A DNA stretch of 64,000 nucleotides from contig JADJZF010000001.1 in assembly GCA_016719395.1 (NCBI GenBank), forward strand, positions 372,001 through 436,000, in the 5' to 3' direction. The notes beneath the pieces are model-generated. The model did not search any database and was not told where the DNA came from. It saw only the letters and a list, made by a program, of their open reading frames with translations. Numbering within the stretch: position 1 is the first letter of the stretch; each line of letters begins with the position of its first letter. This DNA comes from Candidatus Amarobacter glycogenicus. GTDB taxonomy: Bacteria; Chloroflexota; Dehalococcoidia; Tepidiformales; Tepidiformaceae. Of the stretch, positions 17,041 through 25,828 are shown one piece after another. The position numbers were made by a program, and so were the translations under genes.

Positions 17041-18335
17041 CTACCGTTCGGGCGTGAACTTCACCGGAAGGTGCTTCACCCCGTTGATGAAGTTGGACCG
17101 CAGTCGCTCCGGGGGCCCGGCCAGGTCGATATCCGGGAAGCGGCGGAAGAGCTCCTGGAACATGACTTTCAGTTCTTTCTTCGCGAAGCCCGAGCCGAGG
17201 CAGAAGTGCTCTCCGATACCGAAAGCCAGGTGGTCGTTCGGTGTGCGGGTGATATCGAACCGGTAGGGGTCCACGAACATCTCCTCGTCCCGGTTCACCG
17301 AGGGATACCACATGATCAGCCGGTCACCGGCCTTCAAAGTCTTCCCCCGGATCTCGACATCCGCCGTGACGGTCCGCGCCATGTGGTGCACCGGCGAAAC
17401 CCAGCGCAGGATCTCCTCGATCGCGCTGTCCAGCAGCGACATGTCCTTCAGGAGTTTCGCTTTCTCCTCCGGATGTTCGCACAGCACCTGGAGGCCGCCG
17501 GAGATGGCGTTCCGGGTGGTCTCGTTACCGGCGACGATGAGCAGGAAACAGAACGCGAGCAGGTCTCCTTCGCTCAGCTTCTCACCGTCGATCTCCGATT
17601 CGAGGAGAAGCGTGATGAGGTCGTTCTCGCGGGGGTTGGCGCGGCGCTCTTCGAGCCGTTCACGGAAGTAGGCGAACATCGTCGCGAAGCCGGTCATAGC
17701 GGTCAGGCGTGCCGCCGCGCCCGTGCCGCGTTCGGCCTCGGGGATGTCGGTCTGGTATTCGGGGTCGCCGGAGCCGAGGACTTTGTTCGTCAGCTCGAAC
17801 ATGAGCGGCCAGTCCTTCTGCTCCAGGCCCATCATCCCGCAGATGACGGCGAGGGGAGCTGGCTGGCGACTTCGAGGACGAAGTCGCATTCACCGGTGCG
17901 CGCGATCTTGTCGAGGACCACGTTCGTAATCCTGCGAATCTCCGGTTCGAGCGCGTTTACGGCTCGCGGCGTGAAACCCTTGTTCACGAGGAGACGCATC
18001 TTCACATGGCGGGGAGGATCCATGGTGATCACGCTGGCGTTGCCGCCGGTAGCCTGGGCGGCGTTGGCCGGGTCGTTCTGCATCATCTCCGCCAGCGCTT
18101 CAGGCCGGATTCCGGGGCCGGCGATGCCCTTGCTGGAGATGAACAACTCGGGATTGCGCGAGATGAAGCGGACGTCTTCGTACTTCGTAATCGCCCAGAA
18201 GCCGTTCCAGTTGTCGCCACCCTCGTTCCAGTAAACGGGGTCCGAGTTCCGGATCAGGCGGAGCGCCTCGTGGTGGCGGCCCTCCATGAACATTTCCGGG
18301 TCGTTGAGGTTGATCGGTGCAGTGGGAGCGGTCAT
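17041..18335 (-). pseudogene. Cytochrome P450 (number 2), interrupted by a -1 frameshift
   Basis: Two frames cover a full P450 of about 431 residues. The first (18335 to about 17855) includes NSDPVYWNEGGD, ITMDPPRHVKMRLLVNKGFT and FVLEVASQ. The second continues VICGMMGLEQKDW, NKVLGSGDPEYQ, the I-helix AGNETTRN, K-helix EEILRWVSP and heme loop FGIGEHFCLGSGFAK with the Cys codon at 17200-17202. The break is a four-base run at 17853-17856, and one extra base restores LPLAVIC as in the paralog at 11426. It is a close paralog of P450 number 1. It lies 105 bases downstream of the ferredoxin gene on the same strand, so the ferredoxin is its likely electron donor. The substrate is unknown; steroid or long-chain lipid hydroxylation is a reasonable guess. 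Confidence 0.85.
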
Positions 18336-18440
18336 GTGTGGCTTACCTCTGAGTTGTGCGAGAACCCGGATGTCCGGTTCTCATGCGTGGCTGACGAGTT
18401 CTTGGGTCCCGGTGGGATCCGGCAGGGCAGTGGAGCGTGC

Positions 18441-18632
18441 TTACTTCACCCAGGCGATCGCCTGCCGCGGGCAAAGGCGGATCGCCCGGTTGACCTTTTC
18501 TTCGAGGTCCTTCGAGACTTCCTCGACGAGGACGACGCTCACGTCGTCGTCACCTACGCGAAAGACCTCCGGTGCGGCGCCCTGGCACTTCGCATGGCCT
18601 TCACACATGTCGGTGTTGACTTTGACTTTCAT
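18441..18632 (-). CDS. [3Fe-4S]-type ferredoxin, P450 redox partner
   Basis: A 63-residue ferredoxin, MKVKVNTDMCEGHAKCQGAA... ending LCPRQAIAWVK. The cluster motif is C-x2-H-x2-C with a distal C-P, meaning His replaces the central Cys of a 4Fe-4S site. Such proteins carry 3Fe-4S or unusual clusters and are typically encoded beside actinobacterial P450s. The acidic central part (DDDVSVVLVEEVSKDLEEK) fits docking on a P450. ATG 18632 is the family start; in-frame sequence further upstream crosses the promoter palindrome. The gene is the first of a two-gene unit with P450 number 2. No ferredoxin reductase is in the window. Confidence 0.92.
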   Translation of the reverse strand: MKVKVNTDMCEGHAKCQGAAPEVFRVGDDDVSVVLVEEVSKDLEEKVNRAIRLCPRQAIAWVK

Positions 18633-18694
18633 TTGCGGCGTTCTCCGGATGGGTGTGGGCGCAAGCTCGCCCCAGCGTGGGAGAGGATACATCC

Positions 18695-18708
18695 CTACCG
18701 GCCGGTAG
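18695..18708. promoter_or_regulatory. Perfect palindrome CTACCGGCCGGTAG, candidate TetR-type operator
   Basis: A 14-base perfect palindrome in the 113-base divergent spacer between the ferredoxin-P450 unit and the gene at 18746. Its ACCG-NN-CGGT core is shared with the site at 12746-12755 before P450 number 1. It lies 38 bases from the gene at 18746 and 63 from the ferredoxin start, so it could control either or both. Confidence 0.5.
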
Positions 18709-18745
18709 GCGACAGAGTTCTGCCTCCTGCTAACGTAGTCCACAC

Positions 18746-19384
18746 ATGGCAGCCGACACCGGCATCGACGAGTGGCTGGAGAGCGAAGGCATCGTCGATC
18801 GGCGCAGCCGGGTAGAGGCGATGGTGGTACTCGCCGAGGCCGGCCTCACCCGCGCCGGCAAACAACGGATGGCTGACTCCAAGCTGCCTCGCGCCCGGGA
18901 AGTGCTCTGGGCAAAGGTGATACCGGTGTGTTCCGATGCCGCCTGCATTGCGGCGGTCGGAACGCCCCCGATGCCGATAGTCACGACGACGCGGGATCGA
19001 TGCTGCGTTTGCGGTGGTTCCAACACGCGCCGGGCAGTGAAGGCGATGCTTGAGGCCTGCGCCGCTCGCGGCCTGCAGCGAATCCTCCTGCTCGGCGGGA
19101 GCAAGGCCGCGCACGTCGAGCTGCGCGCGGCGCTGGCCGGATCGCCGGTCGAGGTCCGGATTATCGACGGCCTGAACGCCAGCCCAAGCACAAAGACGGC
19201 GCTCCCGGACCTCGAATGGGCCCAGCTCCTCGTCGTCTGGGCGTCCACGCAGCTTCCGCACCGCGTGTCGCAGTCCTATACCGAGAACCGCCCGCGAGAC
19301 CTGCCGCAGATCACCGTCGCGCGCCGCGGCGTCGAGGCCCTCTGCCAGGAGGTTGCGAAGTTCGCCTCGGGCGGGCGCGGGTAG
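18746..19384 (+). CDS. DUF2325-like protein with Cys motifs; function unknown
   Basis: A 212-residue cytoplasmic protein. The N-terminal half looks like a helical, possibly winged-helix region (EAMVVLAEAGLTRAGKQRMA). Cysteines at 62, 67, 86, 87 and 89 (VCSDAAC, then RCCVCGGSNTRRA) suggest metal or redox binding. The C-terminal half has a Rossmann-like pattern RILLLGGSKAAHVEL, VRIIDGLN, AQLLVVWASTQLPHRVS and LPQITVARRGVEALC, which matches the shape of DUF2325 (GG, DG, strand plus SH/PHRV, then GVxAL). That assignment is by eye only. It is divergent from the ferredoxin-P450 unit across the palindrome at 18695. Confidence 0.6.
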   Translation: MAADTGIDEWLESEGIVDRRSRVEAMVVLAEAGLTRAGKQRMADSKLPRAREVLWAKVIPVCSDAACIAAVGTPPMPIVTTTRDRCCVCGGSNTRRAVKAMLEACAARGLQRILLLGGSKAAHVELRAALAGSPVEVRIIDGLNASPSTKTALPDLEWAQLLVVWASTQLPHRVSQSYTENRPRDLPQITVARRGVEALCQEVAKFASGGRG

Positions 19385-19462
19385 TTCGGTCTCGCTCCTC
19401 CCGTCTCCCTTCCGTGCTTGGTAGAATCGCTTCCGCACTCACCAAAGTCCCGGAGGCCACCC

Positions 19463-21049
<1,587 letters not shown>

Positions 21050-21134
21050 GGCGGCGATTATGGGGGCCGAACTCACCGTTCGGCGCGCTGCGCTATCCTG
21101 AAACTTCGATTCTCACCAATTGGGGGCCGCACCC

Positions 21135-21434
21135 ATGGCTGTCATTTCCTATTTCCCGATTTCCCTGCCGCCAGAAGCCCGCGAGGGCTTCGAGAAGACT
21201 TGGATGACCCGCGTCGGCGCCGTCGATACCTTCCCCGGTTTCATCTCCACCGAACTGCTTGCCCTCCCGGACCGGGGCGAATACGTCGTCCTTAGCCGGT
21301 TCACGGATGAGGCCTCTTTCGAGGCATGGATCACGTCCGATAACTTCACCGCCGGACACCGCGGCGAGAGCTATGCGAGCTACAAAGAGAATCCCTTCCT
21401 CAAGTCGCACAAGCTCTTCGAGGTTCTCGGCTAA
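21135..21434 (+). CDS. Antibiotic biosynthesis monooxygenase (ABM)-like small protein
   Basis: A 99-residue ferredoxin-like alpha/beta protein of the ABM/dimeric alpha-beta barrel type. The pattern is a first strand (AVISYFPI), a helix (EAREGFEKTWMTR), then FPGFISTELLALPDRGEYVVLSRFTDEASFEAWITSDNF and a terminal strand KSHKLFEVLG. Related proteins include heme-degrading IsdG/HmoB and quinol monooxygenases. The catalytic Asn and His of those enzymes are not clearly recognisable here, so only the fold is claimed. ATG 21135 has a G-rich upstream stretch. A 20-base inverted repeat lies just after the stop. Confidence 0.75.
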   Translation: MAVISYFPISLPPEAREGFEKTWMTRVGAVDTFPGFISTELLALPDRGEYVVLSRFTDEASFEAWITSDNFTAGHRGESYASYKENPFLKSHKLFEVLG

Positions 21435-21439
21435 GTTCC

Positions 21440-21459
21440 TGCGTGAAGTAGTTCACGCA
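21440..21459. promoter_or_regulatory. Inverted repeat TGCGTGAA-N4-TTCACGCA
   Basis: A perfect eight-base inverted repeat with a four-base centre, six bases after the stop of the ABM-like gene and 143 bases before the next start. No T-run follows, so it is either a weak terminator hairpin or a repressor-type operator for the downstream glycosylase gene. Confidence 0.35.
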
Positions 21460-21601
21460 AGAGTAACCTTTCGCGCGCCTCGAGCGTTATAGCTATCGGA
21501 AGTGCGGACACAGCGCTGGCGATGTGCTGCTGGCGGCGGAGAGCACCGCCGTCCGGTGGCGCCTCGATTTCGTGACGCTTCGGGGCTGCTACGCTGTGTC
21601 C

Positions 21602-22219
21602 ATGCCGCCGCCTGAGAAGTTCGAGACCTGCTGGGGCCCGGGAGACGCGCTCATGGCCGCCTACCATGACACTGAGTGGGCGGTCCCCTGCCACGATGAC
21701 GCTGAGCTCTTCGAGCGTCTCATGCTCGAGGGCTTCCAGGCCGGCCTGTCGTGGTCGACGATCCTGAACAAGCGTGAGAACTTCCGGCGCGCCTTCGATG
21801 GGTGGGACCCCGTCGTCGTGGCAGGCTATGGGGACCAGAAGGTCGCCGAGCTGCTCCAAGACTCCGGCATCGTCCGCAATCGCCTCAAGATCTCGGGCGC
21901 AGTGCAGAATGCGCGTGCGTTCCTCCGGGTCCAGGAAGACCACGGCACGTTCGACCGATTCGGCTGGTCGTTCGTTGGCGGCGCGCCGCTGCTCCGGGCG
22001 GCTCCTTCGTCCTGGCGCGACGTACCCGCGAAGACGCCCGAATCCGATGCCCTTTCCCGCGCTCTCCAGCGTGCCGGGTTTACCTTTGTGGGCTCCACCA
22101 TCTGCTACGCATTCATGCAAAGCGTCGGCATGGTCAACGACCACCTCGAAGCGTGCCCGGCACGTCGGGCCGTGACTTTCGAGGGCGGCAACGAGCGGGC
22201 GCGCCAGGCTTCGTTCTGA
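21602..22219 (+). CDS. tag: DNA-3-methyladenine glycosylase I
   Basis: A base-excision repair enzyme of the TAG family that removes 3-methyladenine from alkylated DNA. The 205-residue protein shows the family opening ETCWGPGDALMAAYHDTEWAVP (key residues Cys10 and His22), FERLMLEGFQAGLSWSTILN, KRENFRRAF and the C-terminal VGMVNDHLEACPAR. Cys10, His22 and the C-terminal His and Cys form the zinc snap of this family. EWA replaces the usual EWG. ATG 21602 gives the normal N-terminus; an in-frame upstream start at 21524 would add 26 residues without similarity. Confidence 0.92.
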   Translation: MPPPEKFETCWGPGDALMAAYHDTEWAVPCHDDAELFERLMLEGFQAGLSWSTILNKRENFRRAFDGWDPVVVAGYGDQKVAELLQDSGIVRNRLKISGAVQNARAFLRVQEDHGTFDRFGWSFVGGAPLLRAAPSSWRDVPAKTPESDALSRALQRAGFTFVGSTICYAFMQSVGMVNDHLEACPARRAVTFEGGNERARQASF

Positions 22220-22239
22220 GCGCCGCGGCGGTATGAGAA

Positions 22240-22993
22240 TCAGCTGACCGGATACGGCAGCTCGAACAGCTTGTCGTCGACCGAGTTACTGACCTGGGTC
22301 GCGGTCATCTTCACTCCGCCCGTCGCGAAGGAAAGCATGATGCTGTCCTTCTCATCGAGGCAGAAGGTGCTTTGAGGCGCCGGTGCTGGGCGTCGTCTCG
22401 AAACACCGTGCCGTTCGTCCGGCGATGGTCTGCTTCGGCAGCTCCTTCACGTCGGTCCCTTTCCGGGCCTCGTCGATAGCCTTCTTCACGTCGACGCCGC
22501 CGCTGCCGAGGCTGTTGTCCTTCGAGCACGAGCCGCCGAGACCAAAGTTGCTGCAGAAGTACGTCGTCGTGCCGTCCTGGATGACCGTGAGGATGAAGTC
22601 ACCCGATCCGGGGAGGGTCAGCTTTATCTGGGAGGCCAGCTTCGGTGGCTTGCTGGCCACCACTGCCGTGCCTTTCTGCTTCTGGCCCTGCATGTCGAGC
22701 TCGACGTCGTACGTCGCCTGGTAGGTCTTGGTGATCGACTCAGCGGCGATGCGGTCGAAGATCGAGTCGGCCGTCTCCGTCGTGGCCGAAGGCTTTGTCG
22801 GCTCGGCGGTCTTCCCCGCCGCGACAGTCGGGGAACCGTCCGCCGACGCCTTCGTCGCGTCTCCGCTTGTCGTCGCCGTCGCCTCCGCGCGCGAGCCACT
22901 GTCCCCGTCGTCGTCGTCGTCGTCGTCTCCCCCGCAGGCCCCAAGCAGAAGGCCCCCAGCGATCGTGAGCGAGACCAGATACCGTAGTTTCAC
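22240..22993 (-). pseudogene. Lipoprotein, LppX/LprG-like size class, interrupted by a frameshift
   Basis: The N-terminus MKLRYLVSLTIAGGLLLGAC has a clear lipobox with Cys20, followed by seven Asp residues (23-29) and a Thr/Ala-rich linker. The globular part (SIFDRIAAESITKTYQATYD, IQDGTTTYFCSNFG, QTIAGRTARCF) has paired cysteines and resembles small substrate-binding lipoproteins with an LppX/LolA-like beta sheet, which is a tentative call. The frame stops early after GASKHLLPR at 22352. A different frame continues STFCLDEKDSIMLSF to a natural stop at 22240, so an indel (+1 or -2) lies near the short A run at about 22370. It is surface-exposed if expressed. The partner is unknown. Confidence 0.7.
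22907..22927. repeat. (GTC)7 trinucleotide tract encoding poly-Asp
   Basis: Seven tandem GTC units on the plus strand encode Asp23-Asp29 just after the lipobox of the lipoprotein. Such tracts can slip in length without shifting the frame. Confidence 0.7.
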
Positions 22994-23094
22994 GAGTTAC
23001 CCCCAGGTCGTCCCCTGGATCTTCGGCACGTGTCTCGCTTCCAATCACCGCCGGGAGAGCCGCCACGGGACAGAGCAACGTAAAATCCCTGGTC

Positions 23095-23799
23095 ATGAGT
23101 CAACCTGAATCTGCCCGCCCACTCATCGCATCCGGCATGGCTCGCCAACTCGCCGCATTTCGCAGCGCCCTTGACGCTGGAATGCCACGGGTCGGTTGGA
23201 AGATCGGGATCAACGATCCGGCTGCCCAGCAGCGCCTGGGCCTCGGTGCGACGCTTGTCGGCTGGCTTGATGGCCGGCGCGTCCTCCCGCAAGGACCGCC
23301 ATACCGGCCGCCGGCGGGCTCGAAGCCTCGCATCGAAGCCGAAGTCGCCGTGCGGCTCGCTTCCGATGTCCCGGCCGGGGCGGATCTGGATGATGCGCGG
23401 GCAGCCATCGCGGCCGTGGCGCCGGCTATCGAGTTTGTGGACGCGGCGAAGCCGCTTTCGCCGCTCGATGCGCTGCTCGCCAGTGACATCCTCCATGACG
23501 GTGTGCTCTTCGGCAGCGAACTCCCGCTCGCAGCCGCCTCCGGGCTGGTTGCGCAAGGGTTCCCGGCGGTGAAGCTCAACGGAGCGCCCGCTCGTAACGG
23601 TCTGCCGGGCCGCTATCCTGAGGACCTCGCCGAGGTCGTCGCCCATGTCGCCAACGTCCTCGCGGAAAACGGCGAAGCGCTGCAGGCGGGCGACCGTATC
23701 ATCTGCGGCTCGTACATCGATCCGTTCGACATCGTTCCCGGGGATGAGGTCGTCGCCGATTTTGGCCCCCTCGGCCTGGTCGCCTTTCACGTCGCTTAG
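23095..23799 (+). CDS. 2-keto-4-pentenoate hydratase / fumarylacetoacetate hydrolase-fold protein
   Basis: A 234-residue protein of the MhpD/hydratase branch of the FAH superfamily, which hydrates 2-oxopent-4-enoate-type products of aromatic meta-cleavage or decarboxylates related oxo acids. Visible elements are RVGWKIGINDPAAQQRLG, PRIEAEVAVRLASDVP (metal-binding Glu-x-Glu: IEAEVA), AIEFVDAAKPLSPLDALLAS (second Glu) and a C-terminal GDEVVADFGPLG. It is shorter than MhpD (about 260). No ring-cleavage dioxygenase is nearby, so the pathway is unclear. ATG 23095 begins 101 bases from the divergent lipoprotein gene. Confidence 0.82.
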   Translation: MSQPESARPLIASGMARQLAAFRSALDAGMPRVGWKIGINDPAAQQRLGLGATLVGWLDGRRVLPQGPPYRPPAGSKPRIEAEVAVRLASDVPAGADLDDARAAIAAVAPAIEFVDAAKPLSPLDALLASDILHDGVLFGSELPLAAASGLVAQGFPAVKLNGAPARNGLPGRYPEDLAEVVAHVANVLAENGEALQAGDRIICGSYIDPFDIVPGDEVVADFGPLGLVAFHVA

Positions 23800-23895
23800 G
23801 TTGAGGCGGGGTCTCCCGGCGGTGCTAACCGTCGCAACCCGACACATGGGAGTTCCGGTAGAGTTATCCACAACTCAACTCATCGGAGCTCCGCC

Positions 23896-25053
23896 TTGAC
23901 GACCACCGTGTCTGCACTCAGCGAAAAAGTTCGCGCCCTCCTCCTCGACCAGATCCAGAGAGGCACGCAGCTGGGTACGCAGGTCTGCGCATACCGCAAC
24001 GGCGAGATGATCGTCGACGCATGGGCGGGTGAGATCGGGCCGGAGGACTCCCGGCCGGTGCAGGCGGACACGCTCTTTCCCAGCTTCAGCACCACAAAGG
24101 GTGTGGCGGCGACTGCGCTCCACATCCTCGCCGACCGCGGGGTCATCGATTACGCCGCCCCGGTTTCGGAATACTGGCCCGAGTTCGCCGCCAACGGGAA
24201 AGAGCGGATCACCGTCGCGCAGGCGATGAGCCACCAGGCGGGCCTTCACGCTGCGCCGCCGAATGAGGTCGCGCTCGACTGGGACCGGGCAATCGACTTT
24301 ATCGCCAGCGGGACGCCGGCGTACGAGCCGGGCACGTCGACCGGATACCACGCAATCACGTACGCCTGGGTGGTCGGCGGCATCGTCCAGGGCGCAAGCG
24401 GCCGCCACATCAAGGACGTCATCCAGGAGGAGATCGCCGGGCCGCTCGGGATCCAGGGCGAGATGTACGTTGGCATCCCAGATGGTGTCGAAGACCGGCT
24501 GGCATGGCTCCAGAGCCCGCCCGAGCCGACGCCGGAGCAGGCAGCCATGAATCCCATGGCGAACCTGCCCGACGACCACGATTTCTTCAAGGCCATGCCC
24601 CGGACCGGCGCCCTCGATTGGAACTCGATGGAAGTTCGGAAGGCCTGCATCCCGTCGGCGAACGGCCACTTCACCGCCCGGGCACTCGCCCGGATGTATG
24701 CGGCGCTTGCCAACGGCGGCGAGGTCGGAGGCGTGCGGCTCGTCTCGCCGGAGCGCATCGCCCAGATGAGCCGGGTCCAGGTCGACACCCCGGACCGGGT
24801 CATATTCATGCCTATTCGCAAGAGTATCGGGTTCTTCAACGGTGGGAAGACGATGGGTATGCATGGCGCCACCGGGCCTCGCGAGACGGCCTTCGGCCAC
24901 CCCGGCGCGGGCGGGTCGATTGCCTTCGCCGACCCCGATGTGAACCTCAGCATCGCCGTGACCATCAACAAGATGCAGGGGACGCTCCAGGCTGAAGGTC
25001 CAACGTTCGAGATCTGTGAGCTCATCCGCAAGGAACTCGGCGTCAACGCGTAG
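23896..25053 (+). CDS. Serine hydrolase, class C beta-lactamase fold (EstB-like esterase)
   Basis: A 385-residue protein of the beta-lactamase/transpeptidase-like family. The nucleophile motif S-x-x-K is Ser65-Thr-Thr-Lys68 in FPSFSTTKGVAATALH. A Tyr in TGYHAITYAWVVG occupies the Y-x-N/S position, and the KTG-like box is replaced by FGHPGAGGS (HxG), as in EstB-type esterases. No signal peptide, so cytoplasmic ester or amide hydrolysis is more likely than beta-lactam resistance. TTG 23896 has GGAG seven bases upstream. A HAD gene follows after six or more bases on the same strand. Confidence 0.88.
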   Translation: MTTTVSALSEKVRALLLDQIQRGTQLGTQVCAYRNGEMIVDAWAGEIGPEDSRPVQADTLFPSFSTTKGVAATALHILADRGVIDYAAPVSEYWPEFAANGKERITVAQAMSHQAGLHAAPPNEVALDWDRAIDFIASGTPAYEPGTSTGYHAITYAWVVGGIVQGASGRHIKDVIQEEIAGPLGIQGEMYVGIPDGVEDRLAWLQSPPEPTPEQAAMNPMANLPDDHDFFKAMPRTGALDWNSMEVRKACIPSANGHFTARALARMYAALANGGEVGGVRLVSPERIAQMSRVQVDTPDRVIFMPIRKSIGFFNGGKTMGMHGATGPRETAFGHPGAGGSIAFADPDVNLSIAVTINKMQGTLQAEGPTFEICELIRKELGVNA

Positions 25054-25086
25054 CCGCTGGTGAAGCTGGCCGTCCAACGCTCTACC

Positions 25087-25728
25087 ATGGATGTTGTGAG
25101 CCAGTACAAAGCAGCCATCTTCGACATCGGTGGAGTGCTTACCCACTCCCCGGTCACCCGCATCAAGCAATTCTGTGCCGACCAGGGCATTTCCGACGCG
25201 GCCCGCATCGCCATCTTCGGGCCGGAAGACGGCCCCTGGTCCCGATTCGAACGCAGCGAATTGACACGCGACGACTTCGCAGGCGAATTCGACCGCCACA
25301 TCGCGGGGTGTGAGACCGCGGCGACCGGGAAGGGCTTCATGGAGTGGTTCTTCCAGGGGTTCGGCGAGCGCCCCGAAATGGTCGGCGTCGTCCGGCATCT
25401 GCGCGGAAGAGTGAAGCTCGGAGCCATCACCAACAACGTCGCGCGCGATGAACCCTCTACGACGCGCACTTCCGGCATCGACCTCCCGCACCTCTTCGAA
25501 GTCATCGTCGAATCGGCGATCGTTGGCTATCGCAAGCCCGAGCCGCAGATCTTCCGGATCGCCTGCGAGCAGCTCTCGATCGAACCCCACCAGGCGGTCT
25601 TCCTCGATGACATGGGGGCGAACCTGAAAGGCGCTCGCGCCCTCGGCATGCACACCATCAAGGTCGACGAGACCCTGAGTGCCATTGACGAGTTGGAAGC
25701 GGCCCTCGGGATCCCGCTGCCCCGCTAG
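25087..25728 (+). CDS. HAD-superfamily hydrolase (ACAD10/epoxide-hydrolase-N type)
   Basis: A haloacid dehalogenase-like protein of about 213 residues. Motif I is IFDIGGVLTHSP: the nucleophile Asp is present, but the usual second Asp is Gly, as in the ACAD10 and soluble-epoxide-hydrolase N-domain branch. Motif II is LGAITNNV, motif III is the Lys of GYRKPEPQIF, and motif IV is VFLDDMGANLKGARALGM. An alpha-helical cap lies between motifs I and II. The start is uncertain among GTG 25060, ATG 25087 and GTG 25096, none with a strong ribosome site. The next gene is an acyl-CoA dehydrogenase, the same pair of domains that is fused in eukaryotic ACAD10. Confidence 0.88.
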   Translation: MDVVSQYKAAIFDIGGVLTHSPVTRIKQFCADQGISDAARIAIFGPEDGPWSRFERSELTRDDFAGEFDRHIAGCETAATGKGFMEWFFQGFGERPEMVGVVRHLRGRVKLGAITNNVARDEPSTTRTSGIDLPHLFEVIVESAIVGYRKPEPQIFRIACEQLSIEPHQAVFLDDMGANLKGARALGMHTIKVDETLSAIDELEAALGIPLPR

Positions 25729-25828
25729 GCAACGAGCGGCTCGCGCCGCGTCGCGAATCTGACATGCCGTTCGACTTCGAATCCCGTACCCTTTCGCCCC
25801 AGTCTGGCCTTCGGAAGTGAGTGCCTTC

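Noticed and set aside
22907..22927. (GTC)7 tract considered as part of a CRISPR or minisatellite
   Set aside because: It is a simple codon repeat for Asp inside a lipoprotein frame; no spacers or longer units.
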